From positions 2,418,001 through 2,482,000 of the forward strand of contig NZ_CP081299.1 in NCBI RefSeq assembly GCF_019711195.1: a DNA stretch of 64,000 bases. Reading direction: 5' to 3'. Within the stretch, counting starts at the first letter, position 1, and every line of letters begins with the position of its first letter. The DNA is from Dyadobacter sp. NIV53 (GTDB lineage Bacteria > Bacteroidota > Bacteroidia > Cytophagales > Spirosomataceae). Position numbers and translations under genes: made by a program. Below are positions 46,802-55,105 of the stretch, in pieces. The notes under the pieces are model-generated. The model was not told the DNA's origin and ran no database searches. It saw only the letters and a list, made by a program, of their open reading frames with translations.

Positions 46802-47266
46802 TCAGCAACCATCTTTACGTTTATTTAATCCGTAAGACCAGTCAAATCTAGGCCAGAGTTGTTCTGGTTTTACAACTATAATTCTTCTTCCAACCTGCTC
46901 GTTCTTTCCGGCCGGATCAATAAAAATCTGATCACCGACCTGTGCAAATTTTAGAATCTCAGCCATTTCAAATTCTGTAACTGCGTTATTATGTGCATAA
47001 GAATAAGCATCAACTATTTTCCCGGATCTTTTGATATAAATATAGAATGGGATTTTAGTTTTTAATTCAGAATCAGGATTTCCTTTAACCAGACTAATTT
47101 TGCCTGTATTGACCAATGAAAAAATTGAAAATTCTACTGATTTTCCGTTCAATAATAAAGGATTGGGATAAAAATTATCTGCAGTATTTTCAGGAAAGGC
47201 TTCTGAGACCGGCAATGTCAAAATTAAAGACATTGATACAAATAAGTTCAGCGCTACATTTTTCAT
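46802..47266 (-). CDS. Secreted protein of unknown function
   Basis: A 154-residue protein with a signal peptide (NVALNLFVSMSLILTLPVSEA) and a compact beta-rich body (VEFSIFSLVNTGKISLVKG, FYIYIKRSGKIVDAYSYAHN, VGDQIFIDPAGKNEQVGRRI). No family is recognised. It lies upstream of the transmembrane regulator and permease genes on the same strand (47-nt gap) and may be part of that operon, for example as a periplasmic binding or signal protein. That role is inference from position only. Confidence 0.7.
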   Translation of the reverse strand: MKNVALNLFVSMSLILTLPVSEAFPENTADNFYPNPLLLNGKSVEFSIFSLVNTGKISLVKGNPDSELKTKIPFYIYIKRSGKIVDAYSYAHNNAVTEFEMAEILKFAQVGDQIFIDPAGKNEQVGRRIIVVKPEQLWPRFDWSYGLNKRKDGC

Positions 47267-47512
47267 ATGCTTATTTTTTTGACTTTTGAATTACCGGATT
47301 GAACCGTTTCAAATCCTGATCAAATGTATATATCTCCCGAAATGCTCAGGGTAAATGACTGTAAAACATTGTAAACGAATTGTAAAAGATTAAAATCTGC
47401 ACATAATTTATATAAAACTGAATTAAATAAATAATCCGCATTAATTTTCCATTAAAGCAGAACAGAAACCAATCCTATACGTGTTACAAAAAAGAACACC
47501 ACATTTATCAGA

Positions 47513-48757
47513 TTGAAAACAGTCACACCACAAGACCCTTACGCAGCACTCCGCTATTCCGATTTCCGGTATTACATATCGAATACTTTCCTTTTTTCAG
47601 CTACCATTCTGATCCAGGAAGTAATTGTTGCTTACGAATTATACAAAATGACCCACGATCCTCTTGCATTAGGGCTGATCGGTCTGGCAGAAGTAATTCC
47701 TTTCATTATAACCTCTTTATTCGGTGGATACATTGCGGATCAACGAAACAAAATTACCATTATGCACATTAGCATTGTGGTAATTATTTTAGGTTCCATC
47801 ATACTTTATACGGTATTCCAGCCCGGAATTTATAACTCGTTGACACAAGGCCAGCATCTGGCAGCGGTGTACGCCGTTTTCGGGCTTATTGGTTTTGCAA
47901 AAGGTTTTTATTCCCCGGCATCAAGTTCACTCAAGCCTTATCTGGTACCAAGAGCCATTTATGCTAATTCCTCCACATGGAGCAGTTCGTTCTGGCAGGC
48001 TGGCTCCATAACCGGACCAGCCCTTGCAGGTTTCCTTTATGCTTATATTGGTTTGGAACATACATTATTGGTTGTAATTACAAGTTTTATCGTTTGCTGG
48101 TTTTTACTAGGAATGATCAAAACCAGGCCGGAAATTGTAAAAATCACCACTCCTCTCATAGAAAGCCTTAAAGAAGGTTTCCGTTTTGTATTCAAAACGA
48201 GAATTGTACTTTATGCGATTTCACTCGATTTGTTTTCGGTACTTTTTGGTGGCGTCGTAGCGCTGCTTCCTATTTTTGCAGAAGATATTTTAAAAGTTGG
48301 TGCCGAAGGATTAGGACTATTACGAGCCGCCCCTTCCATTGGCTCTTTGCTAACCATGTTTGCAATGGCTTATTTTCCGCCAACCCGTAATGCCTGGCGT
48401 AATATGCTGATCGCCGTGGCAGGATTCGGGGCATTCACTATCATGTTTGCACTTTCAACCAATTTCCTGCTTTCATGTGTTGCATTATTTGCAACCGGTG
48501 CCTGTGACAGTGTAAGTGTTATTGTGCGTCAGACAATCCTGCAGATTTATCCGCCAGATGAAATGCGTGGACGCGTAGCCGCAGTAAACGGGATCTTTGT
48601 AAGCTCGTCCAACGAAATGGGTGCATTCGAGTCCGGTGTACTGGCAAAAGCTTTTGGCACAGTTCCGTCAGTAATGATGGGCGGCGTAATGACAATTGCC
48701 GTTGTTAGCTGGATATATTTACGTTCAAAAGACTTGTTTTCCGTTCGGTTGAGTTGA
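47513..48757 (+). CDS. MFS transporter, EntS-like
   Basis: A 414-residue major facilitator with about 12 helices, of the MFS_3/EntS-like type. The opening YAALRYSDFRYYISNTFLFS is that group's start. The loop GYIADQRNKITIM is the family A motif, and the second half contains IYPPDEMRGRVAAVNGIF, which is highly characteristic. Such proteins export siderophores or small drugs. The start appears to be TTG 47513 since the sequence begins K-T-V-T-P just before the family start. It is divergent from the secreted protein gene. Confidence 0.9.
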   Translation: MKTVTPQDPYAALRYSDFRYYISNTFLFSATILIQEVIVAYELYKMTHDPLALGLIGLAEVIPFIITSLFGGYIADQRNKITIMHISIVVIILGSIILYTVFQPGIYNSLTQGQHLAAVYAVFGLIGFAKGFYSPASSSLKPYLVPRAIYANSSTWSSSFWQAGSITGPALAGFLYAYIGLEHTLLVVITSFIVCWFLLGMIKTRPEIVKITTPLIESLKEGFRFVFKTRIVLYAISLDLFSVLFGGVVALLPIFAEDILKVGAEGLGLLRAAPSIGSLLTMFAMAYFPPTRNAWRNMLIAVAGFGAFTIMFALSTNFLLSCVALFATGACDSVSVIVRQTILQIYPPDEMRGRVAAVNGIFVSSSNEMGAFESGVLAKAFGTVPSVMMGGVMTIAVVSWIYLRSKDLFSVRLS

Positions 48758-48931
48758 GTTTAAACGCGATGTTAATAGAATTAGCGCTGAATTTCAGGGA
48801 ATTACTTCTATAATTTTATCTTCTTTCATTTCACTTCTGTCGACAAGATAAACGATCAGGCGCTCCTGTAAGTTCTTAGACGCATTTGATCAAAAATTGT
48901 TATTTTTGTTGTTGTCAAAATATATAAATAT

Positions 48932-49162
48932 ATGTATATCTACAAAAACATAATAAGCATTGAGGAAGGGAAGCGAAGTGGCAAACCGTGTATCAGGGGA
49001 ATGCGGATTACTGTTGAGGATATTTTGCGTTGGTTGGCATCCGGAATGTCTGTCGATGAAATCATTCTGGATTTCCCCGAACTCACAAAAGAAGATGTTC
49101 TGGTATCGCTTGAGTTTTCTGCAAATCAACAAAAAAGGATTTTTTACGACGTCGCTGCATGA
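48932..49162 (+). CDS. DUF433 antitoxin
   Basis: A 76-residue DUF433 protein. The fold is recognisable from SGKPCIRGMRITVEDILRWL, ASGMSVDEIILDFPELTKED and VLVSLEFSANQQKR. DUF433 proteins have a winged-helix-like fold and pair with DUF5615 PIN-like toxins. The stop overlaps the ATG of the following toxin gene by 4 nt (ATGA), so they are translationally coupled. The downstream toxin frame is broken, so this antitoxin may now be protecting against nothing at this locus. Confidence 0.93.
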   Translation: MYIYKNIISIEEGKRSGKPCIRGMRITVEDILRWLASGMSVDEIILDFPELTKEDVLVSLEFSANQQKRIFYDVAA

Positions 49163-49481
49163 AGCTATTAATTGACCAGAATATTTCTCACCGAATACTC
49201 CCATTTCCATACGGTAATTTCGATAATATCAATCACATCAAGAGTTAGGTTTGACAAATGCTGACGATTACAATATTTTCATGTTTGCTCGTGAAAACAA
49301 GTATAATGCTGTTATCACCTTGGATGACGATTTCGTTAAATTGCTAAACATTTTCTCTTCTCCTCCCAAAATTATTTGGATAAGAACTGGGAATTGCTCT
49401 ACCTCCAACCTCGCAGACATATTAAATTCAAAAATCAGCTTTATTAAAGAATTTATTCAAAGCGAAGAACATTTTCTTTAG
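49159..49481 (+). pseudogene. DUF5615 PIN-like toxin, frameshifted
   Basis: The gene starts at the ATG overlapping the antitoxin stop and encodes MKLLIDQNISHRILPFPYGN before stopping at TAG 49246-49248. Restoring one T at 49245-49246 gives HIKSLGLTNADDYNIFMFAR, then AVITLDDDFVKLLNIFSSPP to the stop at 49481. That is a full-length (about 107 residues) DUF5615 (Mut7-C-like PIN) protein with its acidic residues D6 and LDDDF. If the missing base is real, the toxin is inactive; if it is an assembly error at a T run, the module is intact. Confidence 0.85.
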
Positions 49482-49517
49482 GAAATATTCAAAATATAGC
49501 TGCGGCAAGTCTCATCC

Positions 49518-51917
49518 CTACTCCATCCTCAAACTCTTCACCGGATTCATCAATGCGGCTTTGATTACTTTGAATCCAACTGTTAAAAGTGTAATTAATA
49601 AAATCAGGATTCCACCTAAAGCCAATATCCACCAATGTAAGTCAATGCGATAAGCAAAGTTGTTGAGCCAGCGTGTCATCGTATACCATGCAACGGGAGC
49701 TGCAATTACAAAAGCGATTGAAACGAGTATCAAAAACTCCCTTCCGAACAACAATACAATACTTTCGACTCCTGCACCCAGCACTTTTCTTACACCGATT
49801 TCTTTGGTCTTTTGTGTTACCATAAACGAGACCATTCCATAAAGTCCCAGGCAACAAATCAGAATCGCGACCATTGCAAATGTGCGTATAAGACTGGCTA
49901 ATTGTTCTTCCTTCTGATAAAATCCGGCTATTTGCTCATCTACAAACTGGTACGTAAATACTTCGGCCGGATAGTTTTTTTGCCAGGCATTTTGTATGTT
50001 TTTTATTGATCTGGCAAAATCCTTTGTATTTAATTTGACTGCGATCTCCTTATACATTTTGGGATTTGCGAAAATGGCACATGGCTCAACGGGCACCTGC
50101 AAAGATTTGAGGTGAAAACTTTTTACCACGCCTACAATCTCTCCTTTTAATCCTGAATTCCCGTCTTCCAGCTGCCGGCCAAGTATTTTTTGCGGGTCAC
50201 GGATTCCAACCCGCTGCATGAATTCTTCATTGACTACAAATTCGGCAACAGAATCCAGTCGTGAAAAAGTACGTCCGGCTACTAACGACATCCTGTAAGT
50301 ATCTATATAATTTTCATCTCCGAATCGGTCACGGATCATGAATTTTTCCCACTCTACATGATTATCAAAACGGACAGAACCGCCATAACCCATCGTAGAC
50401 ATTGGTGCTTCAAATTGAAAACTAACAGATTTTACGTCAGGATACTGCAATAAATTATTTCGAAGTGATTCATTTGCTTTTTGCGATGAATCGATCTTTG
50501 GATTGGGAATGGTAATGACTGCATTTTCATCAAAACCTATATCTGCACTCCGGAAATACTTCAATTGAAGAATTAATACCAGCGTTCCGATCAATAAAAC
50601 CTGTGCAATAATCAACTGGACCGTTATTAAAGAACGCCGCAAACCGAAACCTCCCACCTGCCGTGTCCCTATTTTACTTTTTAACGCTGCAACAGGGTTA
50701 AAACCAGAAACAATGACAGCCGGATAAAAGCCCGCAATAAGAATTAAACTAATTAGGGTCAAACACCAAAAACACATCAATTGCCATTGAAACAGCATTT
50801 TGAAATGAAACGCCTGTGAATTAAACCAATTATTGAGTACAGGAAGCAAAAGTGCAACCAGACACAAAGCCAGCAATGCTGAACCTATCGTCAACAAAGC
50901 GGTTTCGCTCATAAACTGCCACAACAACTGCCGCTGCGTACTTCCCAAAACCTTGCGGATACCAATTTCTTTTGACCGTTTCAATGCCTGTGCCGTTGCC
51001 AGGTTTACAAAATTGATACAGGCAATAATTAACAAAAAAGCACCTACTCCAGCCAGTATCCAAAGGATTGACCATCGTATTTTCCCATCGTATCTTTCGT
51101 CAAAATGGACATCTGATAATGGCTGCAATTTATGGTCATAATATTTTGCAGTTTCTCCATAGTATTTTGACCCGTTCTTCTTTAAAAGTTTTTCCATTTG
51201 TGCCGCTTGTTCGGAGTCGGACAAGCGAATAAAAACCTGATTACGGGAACTTAACCATCCAAAATTATCCAACTGATAGGTGGGCTCTGCTTTTTTAAGT
51301 GTAGGCAGAGAAATATAAATATCGAAGTTAAAATCAGTGGGTTTAACCTGATCTTCAACCACTCCTATAATTCTTAAATCATTGGCATTATTCAGGCGCA
51401 GAATCTTGCCAGCCACATCTATATCCCCAAAATACTTGCGTGCTATCTTTTCACTGATTACAGCTATATAAGGTTCGTTCATGGATGCAGCACCTATTTT
51501 TTCCTGCCAGTTAATGACAAACATATCCATAAAACCCTGGTCAGCAAATACAATATTCTCTTTCTCAATGAACCTCTTAACGTTTGTTCCCTGAATTGAA
51601 GATAACGTAGCATTTGGTATTTTTCTGATAAAACCTACCTTTTCAACTTGTGAATAGTCTCTCGAAAGTGCGTTAGCCATTGGATAGGAAGCACCTGGAT
51701 CATGTTCAATCCCCTCATCCAAAATAAGATCAAGTACAACCCTGTAAGTCCTGTCATAATGAGGCTGATGCCGGTCGGTACTTATATGATATTGAAGAAA
51801 TAAGAAAATGAGTATTGCACCCGCCATACCCATTCCTAATCCTGCAATATTCAAAATGGTATACGTCCGGTTCAAACGAAGATTACGTACGGCGATTTTG
51901 AGATAGTTTTTTAACAT
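49518..51917 (-). CDS. MacB/FtsX-type ABC permease (paralogue 2)
   Basis: A 799-residue permease with duplicated MacB_PCD-FtsX halves. It begins MLKNYLKIAVRNLRLNRTYT, with helix 1 about 21-42. Helix-flanking FtsX signatures are RSKEIGIRKVLGSTQRQLLW in the first half and KTKEIGVRKVLGAGVESIVL in the second. The protein ends in ALMNPVKSLRME, a tail shared with paralogue 3. No ATPase gene is adjacent. It sits between the toxin-antitoxin pair and the REP-like repeat array and shares no obvious operon with either. Confidence 0.92.
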   Translation of the reverse strand: MLKNYLKIAVRNLRLNRTYTILNIAGLGMGMAGAILIFLFLQYHISTDRHQPHYDRTYRVVLDLILDEGIEHDPGASYPMANALSRDYSQVEKVGFIRKIPNATLSSIQGTNVKRFIEKENIVFADQGFMDMFVINWQEKIGAASMNEPYIAVISEKIARKYFGDIDVAGKILRLNNANDLRIIGVVEDQVKPTDFNFDIYISLPTLKKAEPTYQLDNFGWLSSRNQVFIRLSDSEQAAQMEKLLKKNGSKYYGETAKYYDHKLQPLSDVHFDERYDGKIRWSILWILAGVGAFLLIIACINFVNLATAQALKRSKEIGIRKVLGSTQRQLLWQFMSETALLTIGSALLALCLVALLLPVLNNWFNSQAFHFKMLFQWQLMCFWCLTLISLILIAGFYPAVIVSGFNPVAALKSKIGTRQVGGFGLRRSLITVQLIIAQVLLIGTLVLILQLKYFRSADIGFDENAVITIPNPKIDSSQKANESLRNNLLQYPDVKSVSFQFEAPMSTMGYGGSVRFDNHVEWEKFMIRDRFGDENYIDTYRMSLVAGRTFSRLDSVAEFVVNEEFMQRVGIRDPQKILGRQLEDGNSGLKGEIVGVVKSFHLKSLQVPVEPCAIFANPKMYKEIAVKLNTKDFARSIKNIQNAWQKNYPAEVFTYQFVDEQIAGFYQKEEQLASLIRTFAMVAILICCLGLYGMVSFMVTQKTKEIGVRKVLGAGVESIVLLFGREFLILVSIAFVIAAPVAWYTMTRWLNNFAYRIDLHWWILALGGILILLITLLTVGFKVIKAALMNPVKSLRME

Positions 51918-51952
51918 ATCAAAAGAAGAAAATATCGTTAAAATGTTTCAGC

Positions 51953-52287
51953 CAAATAGCCTGAAAGGCTCCTATACCTTAGCCCGGGGCATCGCCCTGG
52001 GAAACCGAGAAATAGGATTCGTTATTTGTCATTCCCAGGGCGATGCCCTGAGCTAAGGTATAGGAGCCTTTCAGGCTATTTGATTTGGATTATTCTGATT
52101 AAATGAATTTTATTGGATTTATCATTTCCACAGGGCGATGCCCCGGGCTAAGGTATAGGAGCCTTTCAGGCTATTGGATTTGGATTATTCTGATTAAATG
52201 AATTTTACTGGATTTATCATTTCCACAGGGCGATGCCCTGAGCTTAGGTATAGGAGCCTTTCAGGCTATTTGATTTGGATTATTCTG
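51953..52287. repeat. REP-like element in a 95-bp tandem array with an inverted copy
   Basis: A 51-bp element at 52032-52082 recurs after 95 bp and 190 bp, with anchors 52061, 52156 and 52251. An inverted copy lies at 51953-52003, with two mismatches to copy 1 and a 28-nt spacer. Each element contains two small stems, CAGGGC-gat-GCCCTG and AGCCT-ttc-AGGCT, the layout of a bacterial REP doublet. The 44 bases between elements are 37-38/44 identical to the end of the adjacent permease gene. The array fills the 51918-52279 gap, and its last few bases overlap that gene's stop codon. No spacers as in CRISPR are seen. Confidence 0.9.
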
Positions 52288-54685
52288 AACTTATGGATTT
52301 TACAGGATTCATCATGGCTGCTTTATAGGTTTGCAGGCAAACCAAGACTGCAACAGCCACTACGAATGTCACTCCGATCCCGGCCAAAATAGTCCAGTTT
52401 AACCGAATCCGGTACGCATAGTTTTGCAGCCATGTATTCATGCTCAAAATAACCAATGGAAAAGAAATCAGCATAGCAACTCCCGTGATGTAAAAAAACT
52501 CTTGCAAAAACAGAATGATAATACTTAAAGCGGAAGCGCCCAATACTTTCCTGATTCCCAATTCCTTGGTTCTTCTTGCCGTACTTTGAGAAACCATACC
52601 TAAAATTCCCAGCAAAACTATTACGATCGCCAATACCGTTGCAACTTGTGAAGCTTTTTGAAGCTGTACTTCCGACTGATAGAGTTTCTGAAGTGTATTA
52701 TCCATAAAAGTATATTCAAACGGTGCATCAGGCATCAGTTGTCTCCATTTTTTTTCGATAGATTCCATGGATGTTTTTAAATTGGCCGGAGGTAACCTGA
52801 AAGTCAAAAACCGGAAAGCATTCCCTTCTTTAATATGAAAAAAGGCCAACGGCTTAATTGCTTTATGCATAGATTCAAAATGGAAATTTCTGGTAACGCC
52901 ATCAATAATAAAAGGATCTGAAAAAGTATGTAATCTCACCTGCCGGCCAACCGCAGCTTCCGCATTTTCATAACCCAAAGCCTTTACTGCTGCTTCATTT
53001 AATACAATTCTGCCAGACTTATAAATACCTTCACCGACATGAAAAAACTTTCCGGCCACCATCTTTATCTGATAGGTTTCAGCATACTTTTCATCAGTTC
53101 CAAGAGATTGTGTCTGGATTGCCTGTGATGAATCCTGCCCCGATTTATAAATACCAAAAAGCCCTCCATTATTTCCATTCGGAATTTCATAGGATAAACT
53201 AACCTGATTAACTTCCTTTAAATGAGAAAATTCATCCCTGATTCCTTCCATTTTTGTCACACCTTCAGGTGTCCAGTCGCGGGGAACAGCAACTGACATC
53301 AACGATTCTTTGTGATAACCCAAATCCTTGTTAAAAAAATAATTTACCTGCTGCGAGATAACAGCTGCTCCGCCAATCACAAATAATGCAATCGCAAACT
53401 GTGAAACTATAAGCAGTCTCCTGAGCATAACATTTTCCTTTATTGACTTCAACTTACCTTTCATGGATTCAACCGAAGGAATGGCTGACAATATAAACGC
53501 CGGATAAATCCCTCCTGCCATACCGACCAGCAAAGAGATCAGTATTGGAACAATGATCGAATAAGGAAATAATGAAAGTGAAGACGCTAGTGGTTTTCCC
53601 AAAACATGGGCAAAAAAGGTTCTTGAAATTTCGTAAAACATAATTGAAAGCAGCATGGCAAATATGGCAAGCAAAGCAGATTCTGCGAGGAATTGCCTGA
53701 TGAGTTGTCCTTTATGACTTCCCAAAACCTTTCTTACACCAATTTCTTTTAACCGGGAAGACGAATTACCAATTGAAATATTTACAAAATTCACAACGGC
53801 CATGAACAAAATAAAAATTGTAACGCCCGCAAGTGTATAGATCATTTTCCTTACCAATCCATTATTTGCTTCCCAGTAATAGTCATTTAACGGAGAGATG
53901 TAAACCTGTAAATTTCCCTTCATTTCTTCCGGAATATTGGTTTTCAGAATTTGTGTCAACGGCTTTTCAAGGTCTTTTGCTGTAACCCCTTTTTTCAGCT
54001 CAATGAATGTGATCATATATGGAAATGCCCAGCTATTTTCCGCTCCTTTTCTACCATCCAAACTGCTGAGCGGAATAAAAATTTCGGCCTGGCTTGCAAG
54101 CAGATGACTGACAGAATTATCAGCAAGATCTTTCAGGACAGCCGTAATCTGGAATTCCTGTTTACCTCCGACAAAATTATGCAACGTAAGCGTTTGCCCC
54201 AAAACATCGCTTCTTCCAAAATATTTAATTGCTTTATTTTCAGTAATTACGATAGAATTAAGCCGGCTTAAAGCTGTACTTGCGTCGCCCTGAAGAAGAG
54301 GAAATCCGTACATACTCAGCAAAGTGGAATCGCCTGTTTGTATGTCTTCCCGGAAGTGTTTATCGTTTTTGGAAATGGCAACTGTTATGCCATCAAACCT
54401 ATAATAATCTGCAACGAGAGAAGGATAATCCTCTTTTAAAGTTTTGCCTAATGGCCCAAGCGTCGCAATATCAACGCCCATGTCCGGGTTCTTCCATTTA
54501 CTGCGGATAATGTATTGCTTATCCGTATTGCGCAATGTGCGGTTGACCTGTAATTCGCCCCAAATATAGCTTCCGATTAAAAATGAAAACGTCATCCCGA
54601 CTGAAAGTCCAAAGATGGTAACCAGTGAATAAAACTTACGTTTCATCAGGTTACGCCAGGCAATTTTGAAGTAGTTTTCGAGCAT
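52280..54685 (-). CDS. MacB/FtsX-type ABC permease (paralogue 3)
   Basis: An 801-residue permease with the same two-half plan. It starts MLENYFKIAWRNLMKRKFYS, with helix 1 about 21-43. FtsX signatures are SRLKEIGVRKVLGSHKGQLI and RTKELGIRKVLGASALSIII. It ends AAMMNPVKSISSE. The last codons are the source of the permease-tail copies in the adjacent tandem array. As for its paralogues, no ATPase gene is next to it, so it would need an ATPase in trans such as the one at 40.3 kb. The substrate is unknown. Confidence 0.92.
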   Translation of the reverse strand: MLENYFKIAWRNLMKRKFYSLVTIFGLSVGMTFSFLIGSYIWGELQVNRTLRNTDKQYIIRSKWKNPDMGVDIATLGPLGKTLKEDYPSLVADYYRFDGITVAISKNDKHFREDIQTGDSTLLSMYGFPLLQGDASTALSRLNSIVITENKAIKYFGRSDVLGQTLTLHNFVGGKQEFQITAVLKDLADNSVSHLLASQAEIFIPLSSLDGRKGAENSWAFPYMITFIELKKGVTAKDLEKPLTQILKTNIPEEMKGNLQVYISPLNDYYWEANNGLVRKMIYTLAGVTIFILFMAVVNFVNISIGNSSSRLKEIGVRKVLGSHKGQLIRQFLAESALLAIFAMLLSIMFYEISRTFFAHVLGKPLASSLSLFPYSIIVPILISLLVGMAGGIYPAFILSAIPSVESMKGKLKSIKENVMLRRLLIVSQFAIALFVIGGAAVISQQVNYFFNKDLGYHKESLMSVAVPRDWTPEGVTKMEGIRDEFSHLKEVNQVSLSYEIPNGNNGGLFGIYKSGQDSSQAIQTQSLGTDEKYAETYQIKMVAGKFFHVGEGIYKSGRIVLNEAAVKALGYENAEAAVGRQVRLHTFSDPFIIDGVTRNFHFESMHKAIKPLAFFHIKEGNAFRFLTFRLPPANLKTSMESIEKKWRQLMPDAPFEYTFMDNTLQKLYQSEVQLQKASQVATVLAIVIVLLGILGMVSQSTARRTKELGIRKVLGASALSIIILFLQEFFYITGVAMLISFPLVILSMNTWLQNYAYRIRLNWTILAGIGVTFVVAVAVLVCLQTYKAAMMNPVKSISSE

Positions 54686-55042
54686 ATAAAATTGGGATAA
54701 ACGATTTGGAACAAACTGGAAAACGTCATAATTCTCCTGACTTCTTGCCCAAAACTACTTAAATCCTTTTTTCTTAGTATCTCAATATAAACTATTTAAC
54801 TCTTTTTAACTTATGCAGTAGTGTCCTGCGGCACGCTGCTTAAGAAATGATATAAACCCCTTTGCTACAAAAAGATAGCCCCTTTGGAGCAGCATTGCAT
54901 TGAAATTTAAAAAAAACATTTTTCCAATTACAAAAATTGATGGTTACATTTTGTAATGTACCATCGGCACAACCTGTTTGAAGAATAAATAACAATACCC
55001 CACATAATCCGGGCGTGCCGTAAGTACGCTACTATCACGCAA
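54686..55042. other. Gap between permease paralogue 3 and the second susCD locus
   Basis: An AT-rich non-coding region. Nothing beyond poly-A/T runs and the terminator beginning at 55043 is supported. It separates two minus-strand units, so it should hold the permease promoter, but no convincing TTTG/TAnnTTTG pair is visible. Confidence 0.5.
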
Positions 55043-55082
55043 AAAAAGACCCTGCTGCTTCCATGAACAACAGGGTCTTTTT
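55043..55082 (-). terminator. Terminator of the second susCD operon
   Basis: Perfect 12-bp arms 55043-55054 (AAAAAGACCCTG) and 55071-55082 (CAGGGTCTTTTT). It lies 23 nt past the susD stop. Because of its A/T flanks it can work on either strand. Confidence 0.85.
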
Positions 55083-55105
55083 ACAAACGATACAATTTCA
55101 AAAAA

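Noticed and set aside
51953..52287. Repeat array as a CRISPR
   Set aside because: Units are 95 bp tandem copies with no unique spacers, and the inter-element bases are copies of a gene end; no cas genes are near.
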